From contig NC_092568.1 of NCBI RefSeq assembly GCF_037975245.1, positions 39,698,631 to 39,762,630 on the forward strand: a DNA stretch of 64,000 nt, read 5' to 3'. This stretch comes from Apostichopus japonicus (lineage: Eukaryota > Echinodermata > Holothuroidea > Aspidochirotida > Stichopodidae). The notes beneath the pieces were generated by a model that was not told where the DNA came from, did no database searches, and saw only the letters and a list, made by a program, of their open reading frames with translations. Below are positions 23,101-36,108 of the stretch, piece by piece; position 1 is the stretch's first letter; every line of letters starts with the position of its first letter. A program made the translations under genes and the position numbers.

Positions 23101-24960
23101 CAATGTCAAAAATGATAGAACGGTTGTTGTAATTAATTTGTAACATTAACTTTTAACCATTGATTATATGAGCTAGTGAGGTGATGAGCGAAAACGGGAA
23201 AAAGCTTAAGTAAAACTACTTGTGTCAGCTATAGGAAACCTTATATTTTAAGTCCCTGTGTTTGTGTTTTTACTATTGGTTCTATATTATAAAACGATTT
23301 GTTATTTTTGTTCATTTATTCGTTTTTTTTCAGGAGGTATATGTAACAAAATTAAAGTTAGGGGTTAATTCTCTGTTAATTCTTTATGTTTCATAAACGG
23401 TGAAAATCAAATATTACGATTTCACATTTGAGGGTGAGGAAAAGAACTAAAACTAGAGGAAAAGCCAAAGAAAACTGTTTGTTTCAATTATAGTAATCTG
23501 ACATTTTAAAGTCACCGTGTTTGTGGCTTTACTGTTTTTTTTTTCCTAATAAATATTAATACGTGTTTATTTCCTTTTTATCTGTTCGTTTCTTTGCAGT
23601 CGGTAAGTAGTTTGCACGATTATCGTTTTTAGAAATGTTATTACCTATTAGGGAATCGAAGAAAATCAATTCCTGTTAATTCTTTAGTTTCGTACACAAC
23701 TTGAATAAAATATTATAATTTTCACAGCATTCGTAAAGAATATTATTATTTTTATACAATAACATGTTTATCAACTACATAAATGGCTATGTCAATGAAG
23801 CTAGAATGATTGTTTTGAACTGAATTCGTCACTTTCATATATAACTTTTGAGAATATGAACTAGTGATGTGATGAGCAAGAAACAGTGTAAAGTAATGTC
23901 CATCAAACATTATAATTTTCACAACTTTGGAAATGCAAATATTAATTCAATAATGTATTTATCGATTACATGGATCGCAACTCCAATGGAGATATAACAA
24001 CTGTTTTAAAACGAATTTTCAACTCCCGCATTAATCATTGATGTTATGATGTATTGAGCAGAAATGCTAAGGGAAACTATTTGTTTAAAATATACTTACA
24101 TTGACATGTCAAAGTTACTGTGTCTGTGTTTCACTGTTTTTCTCGTTTGAATAATAATTTGTTCTTTCTTCTTTTCATCTGTCCCTTTCTTTGCAGTCGG
24201 TAAGTATGTATCATGCTTAAAGTTTGTACAACAGTGTTATTATATATTAGCACGAGGGAAATCCATTCCTGTCAATCCTTTATATTTGTACACAATTTGA
24301 ATAAAATATTAGAATTCTCACAACATTCGTAAAGCACAGTTTAGTACAATAAAATATTTATCGATTATTTATGGCAATGTCAATAAAGATAGAACGATTG
24401 TGGTAATTAATTTGTAATTTTAACCTTTAACCATCGATTAATGTTATGTATATTTTAATACCGGAAACCTTCATGAACGCGTCAGGATTGGCCTGAGGTG
24501 TTTAAAATATGACAAGAATTTTGTGATCACATGTCGCCAGACCTTTAACGATGGTAGATATGTTTCATTTCCTAACCTTCGTTCAAAGAAAACCACCAGG
24601 GAAATCACTTCCCTGGTAATTCTTTATATTTTATCAACGATGGCAATCAAATATTATTATTTAACATGATGGTGAGGTTTAGAGCCAAAACTAGTGGAAA
24701 AGCCAAGGAAACCTGTTTGTTTCAATTATAGTAAACTGACATTTTAAAGTCAACGTGTTTGTGGTTTTACTGTTTCTTCTCTAATAAATATTAATACGTT
24801 CTTTTCTTCTTTCCATCTGTTCGTTTCTTTGCAGTCGGTAAGTAGTTATCATGATTATCGTGTTAAGAACTGTTATTATCTATTAGGGAAATCGAGGGAA
24901 ATCAATTCTTGTTAATTCTTTCATTTTCATACACAACTTGAATCAAATATTTTAATTTTC
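20180..24960 (+). CDS. Two copies of a 2.4-kb block of five microexons
   Basis: Copy 1 microexons (first base): 20341 TCG, 20936 GAG, 21198 TCG, 21798 TCG, 22435 TCG. Copy 2: 22725 TGG, 23334 GAG, 23600 TCG, 24197 TCG, 24835 TCG. The spacing repeats closely (595/262/600/637 against 609/266/597/638), so the block was duplicated whole. Deviations: 20936 has a TAAG acceptor, 22435 a TTTAAG acceptor, 22725 donor GTTAGT, 23334 donor GTATAT. In phase 0 the block reads S-E-S-S-S, then W-E-S-S-S. The donors at 21201 and 23603 are followed about 10 nt later by TTTGCATGATT and TTTGCACGATT; the first contains an exact TGCATG. Many introns carry the block GAACGATTGTTGTAATTAAT. Confidence 0.6.
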
Positions 24961-27900
24961 ACATTGATGGTGAGGTATGAGCCAAAAACCAGCGGAAAAG
25001 CAAAAAAAAAAAAAAACTGTTTGTTTAAATTAAAATAAACTGATATTTTAAAGTCAATTTGTTTGTGCTTAACTGCTTTTCACTATTGTATAATAGTTCG
25101 TTCTTTCTTCTTTCTATCTGTTCCTTTATTTGCAGTTTGTAAGTATTTATCATGCTTAACGTTCGAACAACAGTGTTATTATATATTAACACGAGGGAAA
25201 TCAATTCCTGTTAATTCTTCATTAGTATTTACCATTGAAAGTGCAATTTTTCTCCTATAGGGCCCCATTGGAAATGGAGCAACGTTCTATTCGCCAAATA
25301 GGTTTAGCTTATGTTACTCTTTGTGTTTTATTTCATTTCCGTCCTATGTGTGTATTATGTTTTCGTAATATTTTTGTATTTTGAATAATCTGAGTGCGAA
25401 TAAAACAAACAGACAAACAATCGTACACAACTTGAATACAATTTTGGAATTTTCACAGCATTCGTAAAGCACAGATTAATACATTAACATGTTTATCGAT
25501 TATGTATGGCAGTGTCAATAAAGATAGAACGATTGTTGTAATTAATTTGTAACATTAACTTTTAACCATTGATGATATGAGGTAGTGAGGTGATGAGCGA
25601 AAACAGGGAAAAGCTTAAGTAAAACTACTTGTGTCAGCTATAGGAAACCTTACATTTTTAAGTCCCTGTGTTTGTGTTTTTAGTATTGGTTCTACATTAT
25701 AAAACGATTTGTTATTTTCTTTCATCTATTCGTTTCTTTTCAGGAGGTAAGTGTGTAACAAAATTAAAGTGAGTGGTTAATTCTCTGTTAATTCTTCATG
25801 TTTTATATTATATAATGTGAATATTAATTCAATCATTTAGTTATCGATTACATGCATCGCAATTTCAATGAAGATAGAACAACTGTTTTTAAATGAGTTT
25901 GTAACTCCCACATTAATCATTGATGTTATGATCTATTGAGCAGAAATGCTAAAGGAAACTATTGTTTAAATTATAATGACATTGACATTTTGAAGTAACT
26001 GTGTCTGTGTTTTACCGTTTTTCTCTTTTGTATTATGATTTGTTCTTTGTTCTTTCCATCTGTCCGTTTCTTTGCAGTCGTTAAGTAGTTAGCATGATTA
26101 TCGTGTTGAGAACTGTTATCATGTATAAGGGAAATCGAGGGAAATAAATTCCTGTTTATTCTTTATTTTCGTAAACAACTTAATTAAATATTATAATTTT
26201 CACTTTGATGGTAAGGATAAAAGCCAAAATTAGTGGAAAAGCCAAGGAAAATTTTGTGTTTAAATTAAAATAAACTGACATTTTAAAGTTACTGTGTCTG
26301 TGTTTTAATGTTTTCTCTTTTATATTATGATTTGTTCTTTCTTCTTTCCATTTGTCCGTTTCTTTGCAGTCGGTAAGTAATTAGCATGATTATCGTGTTG
26401 AGAACTGTTATCATGTATAAGGGAAATCGAGGGAAATAAATTCCTGTTTATTCTTTATTTTCGTAAACAACTTAATTAAATATTATAATTTTCACCTTGA
26501 TGTTGTGATAAAAGCCAAAATTAGTGGAAAAGCCAAGGAAAATTTTGTGTTTAAATTAAAATAAACTGACATTTCAAAGTTACTTTGTTTGTGTTTTACT
26601 GCTTTTCTCTATTGTATAATAATTGGTGTTTTCTACTTTCAAACTGTTACTTTCTTTGTAGTCGGTAAGATTTTATTATGCTTAACGTTCGTACATAAGT
26701 GTTTTTATATATTAGCACGAGGGAATCAATTCCTGTTAATTCTTCATTAGTATTTACCATTGAAAGTGATTTTTTTTCTATACCGCCCATTGGAAATGGG
26801 CCGACGTTCTGTCAGCCAAATGGGTTTAGCTCCTGTTATTCTAAACGTTCTTTTCAATTCCGTCCTTTTTTTGTTTATGATGTCTTTGTAATGTTTCAGC
26901 ATTCGTAAAGCACAATTTAATACAATTACATGTTTATCGATTATGTATGGCAATGTCAATAGAGATAGAACGAGTGTTGTAATTAATTTGTAACTTTAAC
27001 CTTTAACCATTGATGATTTGAGCTAGTGAAGTGATGAGCGAAAACAGGGAAAAGCTTAAGTAAAACTACTTGTGTCAGCTATAGGAAACCTTACATTTTT
27101 AACTTCCTGTGTTTGTGTTTTACTATTGGTTCTACATTATATAACGATTTTTTCCTTCTATTCGTTTCTTTTTAGGGGGTAAGTGTGTAACATAATTAAA
27201 GTTAGGGGTGTTGTCCCTGTTAATTCTTTATGTTTTATCAACGATGAAAATCAAATATAACAATTTAACATGAGAGGGTGAGGTAGAGCCAAAACCAGTG
27301 GAAAAGCCAAGGAAAACTGTTTGCTTAAATTAAAATAAACTGACATTTTTGTGTTTTACTGCTTTCTCTATGGTATGATAATTCGTTTTTTCTTCTTTCC
27401 ATCAGTTACAACCTTTGCAGCCGGTATGTATTTGTCATGCTTATGTTCGTAAAACAGTGTTATTATATATTAGCACGAGGAAAATCAATTCCTGTTAATT
27501 CCTCATAATCGTTCACAAATTGATTACATTTTTGGAATTTTCACAGCATTCGTTAAGCACAATTTAATACAATAACATGTTTATCAATTACTTATGCCAA
27601 TGTCAATAAAGATAGAACGATTGTTGCAATTAATTTGTAATTTTAACCTTTAACCATCGATTAATGTTAAGTATAATTTAGTAACAGAAACCTTCATGAA
27701 CGCGTCAGGATTGGCCTGAGGTGTGTAAAATATGACAAGAATTTTGTGATCACATGTCGCCAGACCTTTAACGATGGTAGATACATTCATAACCTAACCT
27801 TCGTTCAAAGAAAACCACCAGGGAAATCACTTCCCTGGTAATTCTTTATATTTTATCAACGATGGCAATCAAATATTATTCTTTAACATGATGGTGAGGT

Positions 27901-29173
27901 TTAGAGCCAAAACTAATGGAAAAGCCAAGAAAACCTGTTTGTTTCAATTATAGTAAACTGACATTTTAAAGTCACCGTGTTTGTGGTTTTACTGTTTCTT
28001 CTCTAATAAATATCAATACGTTCTTTTCTTCTTTCCATCTGTTCGTTTCTTTGCAGTTGGTAAGTAGTTATCATGATTATCGTGTTAAGAACTGTTATTA
28101 TCTATTAGGGAAATCGAGGGAAATCAATTCATGTTAATTCTTTATTGTCATACACAACTTGAATAAAAAATATTATAATTATCACATTGATGGTGAGATT
28201 AGAGCCAAAACCAGTGGAAAAGCCAGGGAAAATTGTTTGTTTAAATTAAAATAAACTGACATTTTTAAGGTGCTTTGTTTGTGCTTTACTGTTTTTTCTA
28301 TTGTATAATAATTCGTTCTTTCTTCTTTCCATATGTTCCTTTCTTTGCAGTTTGTAAGTATTTATCATGCTTAATGTTCGTAAAACAGTGTTATTTTTGA
28401 TTAGCACGAGGGAAATCAATTCCTTTGAATGCTTTATTATAGTATGTATTAACATTGAAAGTGCAATTTTTCTTCTATAGCGCCCCATTGGAAATGAGAC
28501 AACGTTCTATCAGCCAAATGAGTTTAGCTTCTGTTACTCTTTTTGTTTGTATATTCATTTCCGTCCTATTTGTCTATTATGTCTTTGTAATATTTTTGTA
28601 TTTTGAATAATCTGAGTGCGAATAAAACAACAAACAAACAATCATACACAATTTGAATAAACTGTTGGAATTTTCACAGCATTCGTAAAGCACAATTTAA
28701 TACAATAACATGTTTATCTATTATGTGTGGCAATGTCGAAAAGATAGAACGATTGTTGTAATTAATTTGTAACATTAACTTTTAACCATTGATGACATGA
28801 GCTGGTGAAGTGATGAGCGAAAACAGGGAAAAAGCTTAAGTGACACTACTTATGTCAGCTATAGGAAACCTTACATTTTAAACTCCCTGTGTTTGTGCTT
28901 TAACTATTGATTCTACATTATATAACGTTTTGTTATTTTCTTTCATCTATTCGTTTCTTTTCAGGAGGTAAGTGTGTTACATAATTAAAGTGAGTGGTTA
29001 ATTCCCTGTTAACTGTTTATGTTTTATCAACGATGCCAATCAAATATTATAATTTTCACTTCGGAGGGTGTGGGTAAGAGTCAAAACCAGTTGAAAATCC
29101 AAGGTAAACTTTTTGTTTTAATTATAGTAAACTGACATTTTAAAGTCACCGTGTTTATGGTTTTACTGTGTTT
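24960..29173 (+). CDS. Ten microexons, mixed types
   Basis: Microexons (first base): 25136 TTT, 25744 GAG, 26078 TCG, 26370 TCG, 26662 TCG, 27176 GGG, 27421 CCG, 28057 TTG, 28351 TTT, 28965 GAG. The site at 26078 has a good acceptor but TTAAGT where the donor GT should be, the only broken donor among the 97. 26662 and 27176 use TAG acceptors; 27421 has donor GTATGT. The 26078 and 26370 units are a ~290-bp tandem duplication, so the broken copy sits beside an intact twin. Phase 0 residues: F-E-S-S-S-G-P-L-F-E. Units at 28351 and 28965 recur at 35285 and 35900 (6.93-kb duplication). Confidence 0.6.
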
Positions 29174-30030
29174 TGTTAAACCCATTTATTACACGTGTGG
29201 CTCCACATGACCACAGTGAAAACTCTAAAGACAGCAAAACATCAATATACAAACATTGGTGAACAAACATATCAATTTGCACAAATCAATAATAACATAA
29301 CAATGCATTATATTTCTCCCTATAAATAATGCACGAAAGGAAGAGGTTTAACAAATAACATTTGGTAACATGAAACAAAACATAGAGAAAGATTGGCGAC
29401 AATTACATTCTTGGTAATTAAACTTAACTTACAATCGTTACCAAACAAAACCAACAGCACGACAAACTGCGGTGTACAGGGCTTTACAGGGATTGACGGC
29501 GGCTTTCTGGGATGAACGGCGGCTTTCTGGGGTTAACGGCGGCTTTCTGGGGAATGTACAGAATACCAACAGAAGTAATAACCTCTGGCGAGATATTCTA
29601 CTCCAGACTCTTACAAATAAACAAACAACAAATACACAAAACGGTAATCAAATAACAGGCACAAGCATACAGTAAAGTCACATTAAATGCAAATCTCTAT
29701 AATACGATATTAAAAGAGATATACAATTACAATATCAAGCCCCTTAATACTTATGAAACATTTAGAATATTTACATGCTAAGGAACAGTGCTATAGGAAC
29801 TCATGCGACGCCTCTCTGAACCAGGAGATGAATGAAGCATGTGTACCTCACAAAATACGCAAATATACAACGATTACGTAATGGTACATCGATTACATAG
29901 TATGCAAATCGAGGAGGTGGATATAAAAGGCAACCAGTAAAGGGAAGTATTGACCTTTGTCCGACCTCGACCAAGCGGAAATTTCCCTTTGGTCACGCTA
30001 AGCAAATAGCACACACCGGCAACGATGACA
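29174..30030 (+). mobile_element. Solo-LTR-like insertion, copy 1
   Basis: An 857-bp block begins TGTTAAACCCATTTATTACA and ends AACGATGACA, so its ends are TG...CA. It interrupts the intron of a TCG-type unit between GGTTTTACTG and ACGTTCTTTTCTTC, replacing the usual TTTTTCTCTAATAAATATTA. It holds three ~20-bp repeats of AACGGCGGCTTTCTGGG (about 29489-29552). It also has a TATAAAA box at 29922-29928 with an octamer-like ATGCAAAT at 29902-29909, which look like a + strand promoter. No direct target repeat is visible, so solo LTR is an inference and another non-autonomous element is possible. A 95%-like copy lies at 36109-36970. Confidence 0.6.
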
Positions 30031-31090
30031 ACGTTCTTTTCTTCTTGCTATCTGTTCGTTTCCTTTCGGTCGGTACATAATATAACGATTTGTTACTTTC
30101 TTTCACCTATTCGTTTCTTTTCAGGAGGTAAGCGTGTAACATAATTAAAGAAAGGGGTTAATTCCCTGGTAATTCCTTAACATGTTTATCGATGATGTAT
30201 GGCAATGTCAATAAAGATAGAAAGAGTGTTAAAATTAATTTGTAAATTTAACCTTTACCCATTGCTCATATGAGGTAATGAGGTGATGAGCGGAAACAGG
30301 GAAAAAGCTTAAGTAAAACTACTACTTGTGTCAGCTATAATAAACTTACATTTGAAACTCCCTGTGTTTGTATGTTTACTATTGTTTCTACATTATATAA
30401 AGATTTGTTATTTTCTTTTATCTATTCGTTTCTTGTCAGAGGGTAAGTTTGTAAGTTGTAACATTATTAAAGTCATAGGGACACGAGAAGAAACCCCCTC
30501 ATTTGCGTTGCATAAATTATTCTGGGATGTAACTCAATACACTCAAAAAGTTTAAGCCCCAAATATTATTTAATTACGTTATAATTAGCTAATATAAACG
30601 TGCATTTTCACCTACGAAACGACTGATCTTTCACTATATGCAAATTACGTGACGTGTACAGAGTGACTCTCGTTGTGAACGTATGATAATGCGACATTAT
30701 GAATGTGTTGAATGCCTAGACAAAACTGGTGTACTATATACTACACAGTATTCTATTACTAACGTACCTGTGAGCCATATCACAAACAGTTTACTGCACT
30801 GTGCGATAAACTAGGAACGTCGCAAAACTAGTGCATGTTATACAACAGACACGCGATTGAGCAATTTGGCTACAAAAGCCAATGATCTATATGCTTTCAG
30901 GCTCACCGGAAGTGCACGGTCACTAAAACACTCTAGTTGTGCTCAAAGGAATCAAAACATAACGAAGGAAGGAGCAATTAAAGGAGTCAAAAACGGTTGC
31001 ACATGGCGCTTTATGCTAACAAATTTGCGGATAATTTGTTTCATACCAGTCCAGATTCTCCAAGCGATTGGCTGGCAGTATACGTCATTG
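30031..31090 (+). CDS. Two microexons, one decayed site, and unrelated sequence
   Basis: Just after the LTR-like insertion the unit retains its pyrimidine tract and TCG (30070-30072), but the acceptor is CGG and the donor is GTACAT, so this site is dead. Microexons follow at 30125 GAG (donor GTAAGC) and 30440 AGG. The 30480-31090 stretch is not array-like; it includes a 104-codon + strand frame (30857-31171) of no recognised family that overlaps the minus-strand fragment. Confidence 0.5.
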
Positions 31091-31400
31091 CTTCCGCCTG
31101 GTTGTCATCTTCGTCAGGTTCATCCGTTTCTGGCTCAAACATATAGGGTTCTATTTCTCCTTGAGGTGTAAATTCGAAATCCTAATCCCTTTCCCCATCC
31201 ACATCCGTTTCAGACAATGGAATTTCATCAGATTCTAAGCCTACTTTCTCAATCAGAGAGGAAATACGGCACTGACATGGCTGTCTAATTTCGTGTTTGG
31301 TTTCAATGCTGCGCAGCAGTGTTACTTTTGGACCGATCTGCACTGCAACACTACACGTCTTCAAATTTGCATACGAAAGAACAGTTCAATTAATGGCACA
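31090..31400 (-). pseudogene. Minus-strand coding fragment with one nonsense codon, copy 2
   Basis: On the minus strand a frame runs from about 31400 to 31182 (KTCSVAVQIGPKVTLLRSIE and IPLSETDVDGERD), hits one TAG, then continues open with GEIEPYMFEPETDEPDEDDN to about 31090. The composition is protein-like, with an acidic C-terminal part. A PYxFEP motif followed by acidic residues recalls invertebrate proteins with a P2X7-receptor-C-terminus-like domain, but I could not verify this. A more damaged copy lies at 19360-19690. It is inserted in the array in opposite orientation and is not part of the microexon gene. Confidence 0.45.
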
Positions 31401-34400
31401 AAAAGTGACTATTAATGCCGCAAAAGTGATGAGTTTAGTAACGGAAGCTTCAATGACGTGTCAGGATTGGCCTTTGCAGTTTAAAGAATGACAACAATTT
31501 TTGTGATCACGTGTCGCCAGACCTTTAACGATGGTAGAAACGTGTCATTGTCTATCCCGTGTTCAAAGAAAACCGCAAGGGAAGTTAATTCCCTGGTATT
31601 TCTTTATTTTTGTCAACGATGCCAATCAAATATTATAATTTTCACATTTGAGGGTGTGTTAGAGCCAAAACCAGTGGAAGGCCAAGGAAAACGGTTTCAA
31701 TTATAGTAAACTGACATGTTAAGGTCACCGTATTGTGGTTTTACTGTTTTTTCTCAAATAAATATTAAAAGGCTCTTTTCTTCTTTCTTTCTCTCTGTTC
31801 GTTTCTTTGCAGTCGGTAAGTAGTTAGCATTATTATATTGTTTTTTATCTTTTAGGGAGGACGAGGGAAATTAATTCCTGTAATTCTTTACTTTCATACA
31901 CAACTTGAATGAAATATTATAAATTGCACAGCATTCGTAAAGAATATTATCATTTTTATACAACAACATGTTTATCGACTATATCAATGGCTATGTCGAT
32001 GAAGCTGGAGCGATTGTTTTGAACGGAATTTTCACATGTTAGAAATCCAAATTTTCATTAAAAAATTGTATTAATCGATAACATAGATCGAATTTCAATG
32101 AAGATAAACAACTGTTTTTAAATGAATTTGTAAATCCACATTAGTCATTGATGTTATGACCTATTGAGCAGAAAGACCAAGGGGAAATAGTTGTTTAAAT
32201 TATAATGACATTGACATAAAGTAACTTTGTTAGTGTTTTACTGCTTTTCTCAATTGTATGATAATTCATTCTTTCTTCTTTCCATCTGTTCCTTCCTTTG
32301 CAGTGGGTAGGTGTTTATCTAGCGTAACGTTCTCAGAACAGTGTTGTTACATATTAACAGGAGGGAAATTAAATATTGTTAATTCTTTATATTTGTACAC
32401 AATTTGAATAAATATTAGAATTTTCAGAACATTCCTAAAGCACAATTTAATACATAACATGTTTATCGATTTTTTATGGCAATGTCAATAAAGATAGAAC
32501 GATTGTGGTAATGATTTGTAACTTTAACCATCAACCATCGATGATATGTTATGTATATTTTAGTAACGGAAACCTTCATGAACGAGTCAGGATTGGCCTT
32601 AGGTGTTTAAAATATGACAAGACTTTTCTGATCACTCTGTTGCCGGACCTTTAACGATACGTTTCATTACCTATCCCTCGTTCAAAGAAAACCACCACGG
32701 AAAACCCTTCCCTGATAATTTTTTATTTTCTATCAACGATGCCAATCAAATATTACAATTTCACTTTGGTGGTGAGGGTAAGAGCCAAAACCAATGGAAA
32801 AGCCAAGGAAAACTGTTTTTTTTTTAAATAAAAGTAAACTGACATGTTAAAGTTACTCTGTTTGTGGTTTTACTGTTTTTCCCCAAATGAGAATACGTTC
32901 TTTGCTTCTTTCTATATGTTCGTTTCTTTGCAGTCGGTAAGTAGTTAGCATGGTTTTTGTTTTTAGAACTGCTATTATCATCTATTAGGGAAACGGAGGG
33001 AAATCAATTACTGTTAATTCTATATGTTCATACACAGCTTGAAGGAAATATTAGAATTTTCACAGCATTCGTGAAGAATTTTATTATTTTCATACAATAA
33101 CATGTTTATCGACATATAAATGGTTATGTCAATGAAGCTGGAACCATTGATTATATGTGCTAGTGATGAGCCGAAAACATGGAAAAAGATTAAGTAAAAC
33201 TACTTGTGTCAGCTATAATAAACTTACATTTTAAACTCCCTGTGTTTGTGCTTTCACTAATGTTTGTACATCATATAACGATTTGTTATTTTCTTTCATC
33301 TATTCGTTTCTTTTCAGAGGGTAAGTGTGTAACATAATTAAAGTAAGGGGTTAATTCCCTGTTAATTCTTTATGTTTTATCAACGATGAAAATTAAATAT
33401 TACAATTTCACATTAATGGGTGAGGGTAAGAGTCAGAGCCATTGGAAAAGCCAAGGAAAACTGTGTGTTTAAATTAAAATAATCTGACATTTTAAAGTTA
33501 ATTGGTCTGTGTTTTACTGTTTTCTCTTTTGTATTAAATTTGTTCTTTCTTCTTTCTATCTGTCCGTTTCTTTGCAGTCTGTAAGTATTTATCATGCTAA
33601 ACGTTCATAGAACAATGTTATTATATATTAACACGAGGGAAGTAAATTCATGTTAAATCTTTATTATCGTACACAATTTGAATAAACTTCGTCAAGCACA
33701 ATTTAAACAATAACATGTTTATCGATGTATGGCAATGTCAATAAAGATAGAACGATTGTTGTAATTAATTTGTACCTTTAACCTTTAACCATTGATGATA
33801 TGAGCTAGTGAGGTGATGAGCGAAAACGGGGAAAAAGCTTAAGTAAAGTTACTTGTGTCAGCTATAATGAACTTACATTTGAAACTCCCAGTGTTTGTGT
33901 GTTTACTATTGTTTCTACATTATATAAAAATTTGTTATTTTCTTTCATCTATTCGTTTCTTGTCAGGAGGTAAGTGTGTAACATAATAAAAGTAAGGGGT
34001 TAATTCCCTGTTAATTCTTTTTGTTTCATCAACGATGAAAATCAAATATTACAATTTCACATTAAAGGGTAAGGGTAAGAGCCAAAACCAGTGAACAGCC
34101 AAGGAAACTGTTTCTTTAAGTTAAAATAACCTGACATTTTAAAGTTACTGTCTGTGTTTTACCGTTTTTCTCTTTTGTATAATAATTTTGTTCTTTGTTC
34201 TTTCCATTTGTCCGTGTCTTTGAAGTCGGTAAGTGTTTATCAAGCTTACCGTTCGTAGAACAGTGATATTATATATATACACGAGAGAAATCAATTCCAG
34301 TTAATTCTTTATATTTGTACACAATTTGAATAAAATATTAAAATTTTCACAGAATTCGTAAAGCACAATTTAATACAATAACATGTTTATCGGTTATTTA

Positions 34401-36108
34401 TGGCAAAGAGCCAAAACCAGTGGAAAAGCCAAGGAAAACTGTATGTTTAAAATTAAATTAAACTGACATTTTCAAGTCACCGTGTTTATGGTTTTACTGT
34501 TTTTTTTCTAATAAATATGAATACGTTCTTTGCTTCTTTCTATCTGTTCGTTCCTTTGCAGTCGGTAAGTAATTAGCATGATTATCGTGTTTAGAACTGT
34601 TATTATCATCTATAAGGGAAATCGAGGAAAATCACTCCTGTTAATTCTTTATTTCATACACAACTTGATTGAAATATTATAACTTTCCCAGCATTCGTAA
34701 AGAATATCATTATTTGTTATACAATATAACAATATACAATATTTAACTATTGAAAATATGAGCTATTGATGTGATGAGCCAAAAACAGTGTCAAGCAATG
34801 CCAATCAAATATTATGATTTAACATTGATGGTGAGGTTTAGAGCCAAAACCAGTTGAAAGGCCAAGGAAAACTGTTTTTTTCAATTATAGTAAACAGACA
34901 TTTTCAAGTCACCGAGTTTTTGATTTTACTGTTTTTTCTCTAATTAATATTAATACGTTCTTTTCTTCTTTCCATCTGTTCGTTTCTTTGCAGTCGGTAA
35001 GTAGTTAGAAAGATTATCGTGTTTAGAACTGTTATTATCTATTAGGGAAATCGAGGAAAATCAACTCATGTTAATTCTTTATTTTCGTACAAAACTTGAA
35101 TCAAATATTTAATTTTCACACTGATGGTTAGGGTTAGAGCCAAAACCAGTGGAAAAGCCGACGAAAACTGTATGTTTAAATAAAATAAACTGACATTTTA
35201 AAGTTACTTTGTTTGTGTTTTACTGCTTTCTCTATTGTATAATAATTCGTTCTTTCTTCTTTTCATATGTTCCTTTCTTTGCAGTTTGTAAGTATTTATC
35301 ATGCTTAATGTTCGTAGAACAGTGTTATTATTTATTAGCACGAGGGAAATCAATTCCTTTGAATGTTTTATTATAGTATGTATTAACATTGAAAGTGCAA
35401 TTTTTCTTCTATAGCGCCCCATTGGAAATGAGACAACGTTCTATCAGCCAAATGGGTTTAGCTTCTGTTACTCTTTTTGTTTGTATATTCATTTCCGTCC
35501 TATTTGTCTATTATGTCTTTGTAATATTTTTGTATTTTGAATAATCTGAGTGCGAATAAAACAAACAAACAAACAATCATACACAATTTGAATAAACTGT
35601 TGGAATTTTCACAGCATTCGTAAAGCACAATTTAATACAATAACATGTTTATCTATTATGTGTGGCAATGTCGAAAAGATAGAACGATTGTTGTAATTAA
35701 TTTGTACCTTTAACCTTTAACCATTGATGATATGAGCTAGTGAGGTGATGAGCGAAAACAGGGAAAAAGCTTAAGTGAAACTACTTATGTCAGCTATAGG
35801 AAACCTTACATTTTAAACTCCCTGTGTTTGTGTTTTTACTATTGTTTCTACATGATATAACGTTTTGTTATTTTCTTTCATCTATTCGTTTCTTTTCAGG
35901 AGGTAAGTGTGTTACATAATTAAAGTTAGGGGTTAATTCCCTGTTAACTGTTTATGTTTTATCAACGATGCCAATCAAATATTATAATTTTCACTTCGGA
36001 GGGTGTGGGTAAGAGTCAAAACCAGTTGAAAATCCAAGGTAAACTTTTTGTTTTAATTATAGTAAACTGACATTTTAAAGTCACCGTGCTTATGGTTTTA
36101 CTGTGTTT
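31401..36108 (+). CDS. Eleven microexons including one early copy of the 1.93-kb block
   Basis: Microexons (first base): 31813 TCG, 32304 TGG, 32934 TCG, 33318 AGG, 33578 TCT, 33967 GAG, 34226 TCG, 34562 TCG, 34994 TCG, 35285 TTT, 35900 GAG. The run 32934-34226 has the spacing 384/260/389/259 of the 1.93-kb block further right and reads S-R-S-E-S. 33578 is TCT, still Ser. 32304 has donor GTAGGT; 34226 has a GAAG acceptor. Units from about 35200 to 36108 duplicate 28246-29173. Confidence 0.6.

Noticed and set aside
29174-30030. Independent LTR insertions in two units
   Set aside because: Both copies have the same flanking array sequence, so one insertion followed by segmental duplication is simpler.
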